NCBI GenBank assembly: GCA_019239425.1 | Contig: JAFAZX010000020.1 | Location: 38,178 to 102,177 of the forward strand | Length of the DNA: 64,000 nucleotides | Direction: 5' to 3' | DNA from: Acidobacteriota bacterium | Lineage (GTDB): Bacteria > Acidobacteriota > Blastocatellia > Pyrinomonadales > Pyrinomonadaceae | Shown: one piece after another, positions 62,422 to 64,000 of the stretch | Numbering within the stretch: position 1 is the first letter of the stretch | Layout: every line of letters starts with the position of its first letter | Program-made: the position numbers and the translations under genes | Notes under the pieces: generated by a model | Database searches by the model: none | Seen by the model: only the letters and a program-made list of their open reading frames with translations | Told to the model about the DNA's origin: nothing

Positions 62422-64000
62422 CTAAGCCTTTGCAAAGACCTCCGCCGCCTCGCCCATGTCGCGGGCGGCGGGCGTGATGATGGTGCGGGCGTTGATGTAA
62501 ATCTTCTCGCCCTTCTGGATGGCGCGGCGCACGTCGTCCTCGCAGACGAAATCGACGGCGCGCTTGCCGTTCGAAGCGGCGGCTGGCGAGGGCGTCTGCT
62601 TCGGGGGCGCGGGCGCGGGCGGCGCGGGCTGCGGCGCGTGGCCGTTGCCGCCGCCGTTCTTGCCTTGCGCGGTCGGCGCGGCCTCCGGGTGCGGGGCGGC
62701 GCCGCCGGAGTGCGTGGCGCGCTGCGGCTCCACGTCCACGTCCTGCTGCACGTAGGCGTGCGGCTGCGCGACGGGGAGCGGCGACGAAGCCGGCTGTGAC
62801 GCCTGACGCTGCGAGAGGAAGCGGTCGACAATCTTCACGATGTCGTCGCGGGTCGCGGGGCCGCGGTGCACCTCCTCGATGGTGTAGGTGCTGCTCCCGC
62901 CGCCTCCGCCTCCGGCCGGGGCCGCCGCCAGCGGCGAGGCCGCGGGTCTCTGCGCCGTGCGCGCGGGCCGCTTCGAGGGGACGGCACGCGTCTCGAACGC
63001 GACGCGCTTGATGTCCATCAGGTGCCACGGCGAGACGTTGTCGGAGGTGACGTTCCCGCCCCAGGAGCCGCAGCCCAGAGTCATCGAAGGCGGAAGCGCG
63101 GTCGAGAAGCCGATGGCGCCGTGCGTCGTCGGCGAGTTGACGACGATGCGCGAGGCGGGCATCTCGATGCCGAAAGCCTTCGCCGCCTCGCGCGAGCGCG
63201 TGTGGATGCCCGCGGTGTGGCCCATGCCGCCGTAAGACAGGATTTCGAAGCAGCGCGCCGCGCCTCTCTCCAAACCGTCCTCGACGTAGAAGGCGAGGAT
63301 GGGCGAGAGCTTCTCCATCGAGAGCGGAAAGTCTCGGCCGACGCCGCCGACCTCCGCCACCAGACAGCGCGTGCCCTGCGGGACGGTCAGGCCCGCCATC
63401 TTCGCGATGGTCTCGACCGAGCGGCCGACAATCGCGGGGTTCAGGGCGCGCTTCTCGGTCGTGACGACCTTCGCCAACTGTTCGGCCTCCGCGGCCGAGA
63501 GGAAGTGCGCGCCCTGCGCGACGAATTCTTCCCTCACCTGCTTCGCCACGGGCGCGTCGGCGACGACCGCCTGCTCCGAAGCGCAGATGGTGCCGTTGTC
63601 GAAAGTCTTCCCCGTCAGGATGTTCTGCACGGCGACGGGCACGTCCGCGCTTCTTTCGACGAACACGGGGACGTTGCCGGGGCCGACGCCGAAGGCGGGC
63701 TTGCCCGAAGAGTAGGCCGCGCGCACGAGCCCGATGCCGCCGGTGGCGAGGATGACCGCCGTCTGGCGGTGCTTCATCAGGGCCTCCGTGCCTTCGAGCG
63801 AGGTGCTCGTCATGCAGCCGACGGCCTCGGCGGGCAGGCCCTCACGGACTCCGGCCTCGCGCATGACGCGCGCCGTCTCGTTGATGCACTTCGCGGCCGA
63901 GGGGTGCGGCGAGAGGACGATGGAGTTGCGCGACTTGACGGCGATGAGGATTTTGAAGATGGCCGTGGAGGTCGGGTTGGTCGAGGGGATGATGCCGGCG
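62422..64000 (-). CDS. BMC-associated CoA-acylating aldehyde dehydrogenase, C-terminal part with long extension
   Basis: 525 codons are visible; the N-terminus lies beyond the right edge. The catalytic domain includes [29 protein letters not shown] and the catalytic cysteine in NGTICASEQ. This is the EutE/PduP/AdhE-like group, which oxidises an aldehyde to acyl-CoA with NAD. The last 230 residues are an extension: a helix [20 protein letters not shown], a low-complexity Pro/Ala/Gln spacer, then [20 protein letters not shown] and [18 protein letters not shown]. Both helical pieces are candidate cargo-targeting or docking peptides. Downstream genes encode shell proteins, so it is a core enzyme of the microcompartment. 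Confidence 0.9.
   Translation of the reverse strand, partial: AGIIPSTNPTSTAIFKILIAVKSRNSIVLSPHPSAAKCINETARVMREAGVREGLPAEAVGCMTSTSLEGTEALMKHRQTAVILATGGIGLVRAAYSSGKPAFGVGPGNVPVFVERSADVPVAVQNILTGKTFDNGTICASEQAVVADAPVAKQVREEFVAQGAHFLSAAEAEQLAKVVTTEKRALNPAIVGRSVETIAKMAGLTVPQGTRCLVAEVGGVGRDFPLSMEKLSPILAFYVEDGLERGAARCFEILSYGGMGHTAGIHTRSREAAKAFGIEMPASRIVVNSPTTHGAIGFSTALPPSMTLGCGSWGGNVTSDNVSPWHLMDIKRVAFETRAVPSKRPARTAQRPAASPLAAAPAGGGGGGSSTYTIEEVHRGPATRDDIVKIVDRFLSQRQASQPASSPLPVAQPHAYVQQDVDVEPQRATHSGGAAPHPEAAPTAQGKNGGGNGHAPQPAPPAPAPPKQTPSPAAASNGKRAVDFVCEDDVRRAIQKGEKIYINARTIITPAARDMGEAAEVFAKA

Overview
The window looks like the chromosome of a high-GC soil-type bacterium. I favour an Acidobacteriota member (Blastocatellia-like) as an inference, not a proof. 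The clues are a winged-helix/TolB-propeller regulator, a PEP-CTERM protein, carboxypeptidase-regulatory-like and S9/M14 secreted proteins, a bacterial microcompartment (BMC) locus and many small secreted proteins of unknown function. No tRNA, rRNA or CRISPR array was seen.

1-2.2 kb: a leftward array of two attC-like recombination sites with an M3 peptidase fragment and a complete serine hydrolase, resembling an integron cassette array without a visible integrase. 2.4-14.2 kb: a compact rightward NRPS-PKS locus. It holds an NRPS with predicted Asn and Leu modules, a KS-AT-ACP PKS module, a luciferase-like monooxygenase and a free-standing condensation protein. The first condensation domain is only a half, and the last gene runs into an IS630-type transposase relic, so the pathway may be truncated at both ends. 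14.5-18.5 kb: two small secreted Cys-rich proteins around a membrane-anchored thioredoxin-like protein, next to a divergent membrane winged-helix/propeller regulator, all bracketed by two copies of a roughly 105-bp repeat.

18.8-26 kb: kynA with an aryl-CoA ligase, a receiver protein and a thioesterase; a PEP-CTERM protein; a TPR protein; and a TerC transporter behind a clear yybP-ykoY (Mn2+) riboswitch with its own terminator. 26-32 kb: a secreted EF-hand protein split by a frameshift inside a pentanucleotide repeat, with a 10-bp poly-C tract in its predicted promoter (possible phase variation), then an NtrC-type two-component pair. 32.3-32.5 kb: two tandem micropeptide genes (23 and 25 aa) sharing a KSNVKAGSYRVL core, each with its own ribosome binding site, followed by a perfect 38-bp inverted repeat. 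32.6-49 kb: HD-GYP/GGDEF signalling, a lysozyme-like protein, MFS and OPT transporters, an S9 peptidase, PilZ and assorted secreted proteins.

49-53.8 kb: a kinase, PP2C phosphatase, vWA and zinc-ribbon membrane protein locus resembling the TerY-P phosphorylation triad. 54-64 kb: an M14 peptidase, then a leftward run carrying BMC shell proteins (hexamer and pentamer), a PFL/ACT pair, paralogous secreted beta-barrel proteins and, at the edge, a CoA-acylating aldehyde dehydrogenase with a long C-terminal extension.

A recurrent feature is a set of long intergenic hairpins whose arms are built of short tandem words (GGCAGTA, GGTGCTG, CAGTCAGC and others). They sit flush against start and stop codons. 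Three share an identically sized 57-nt core, which points to a dispersed repeat family.
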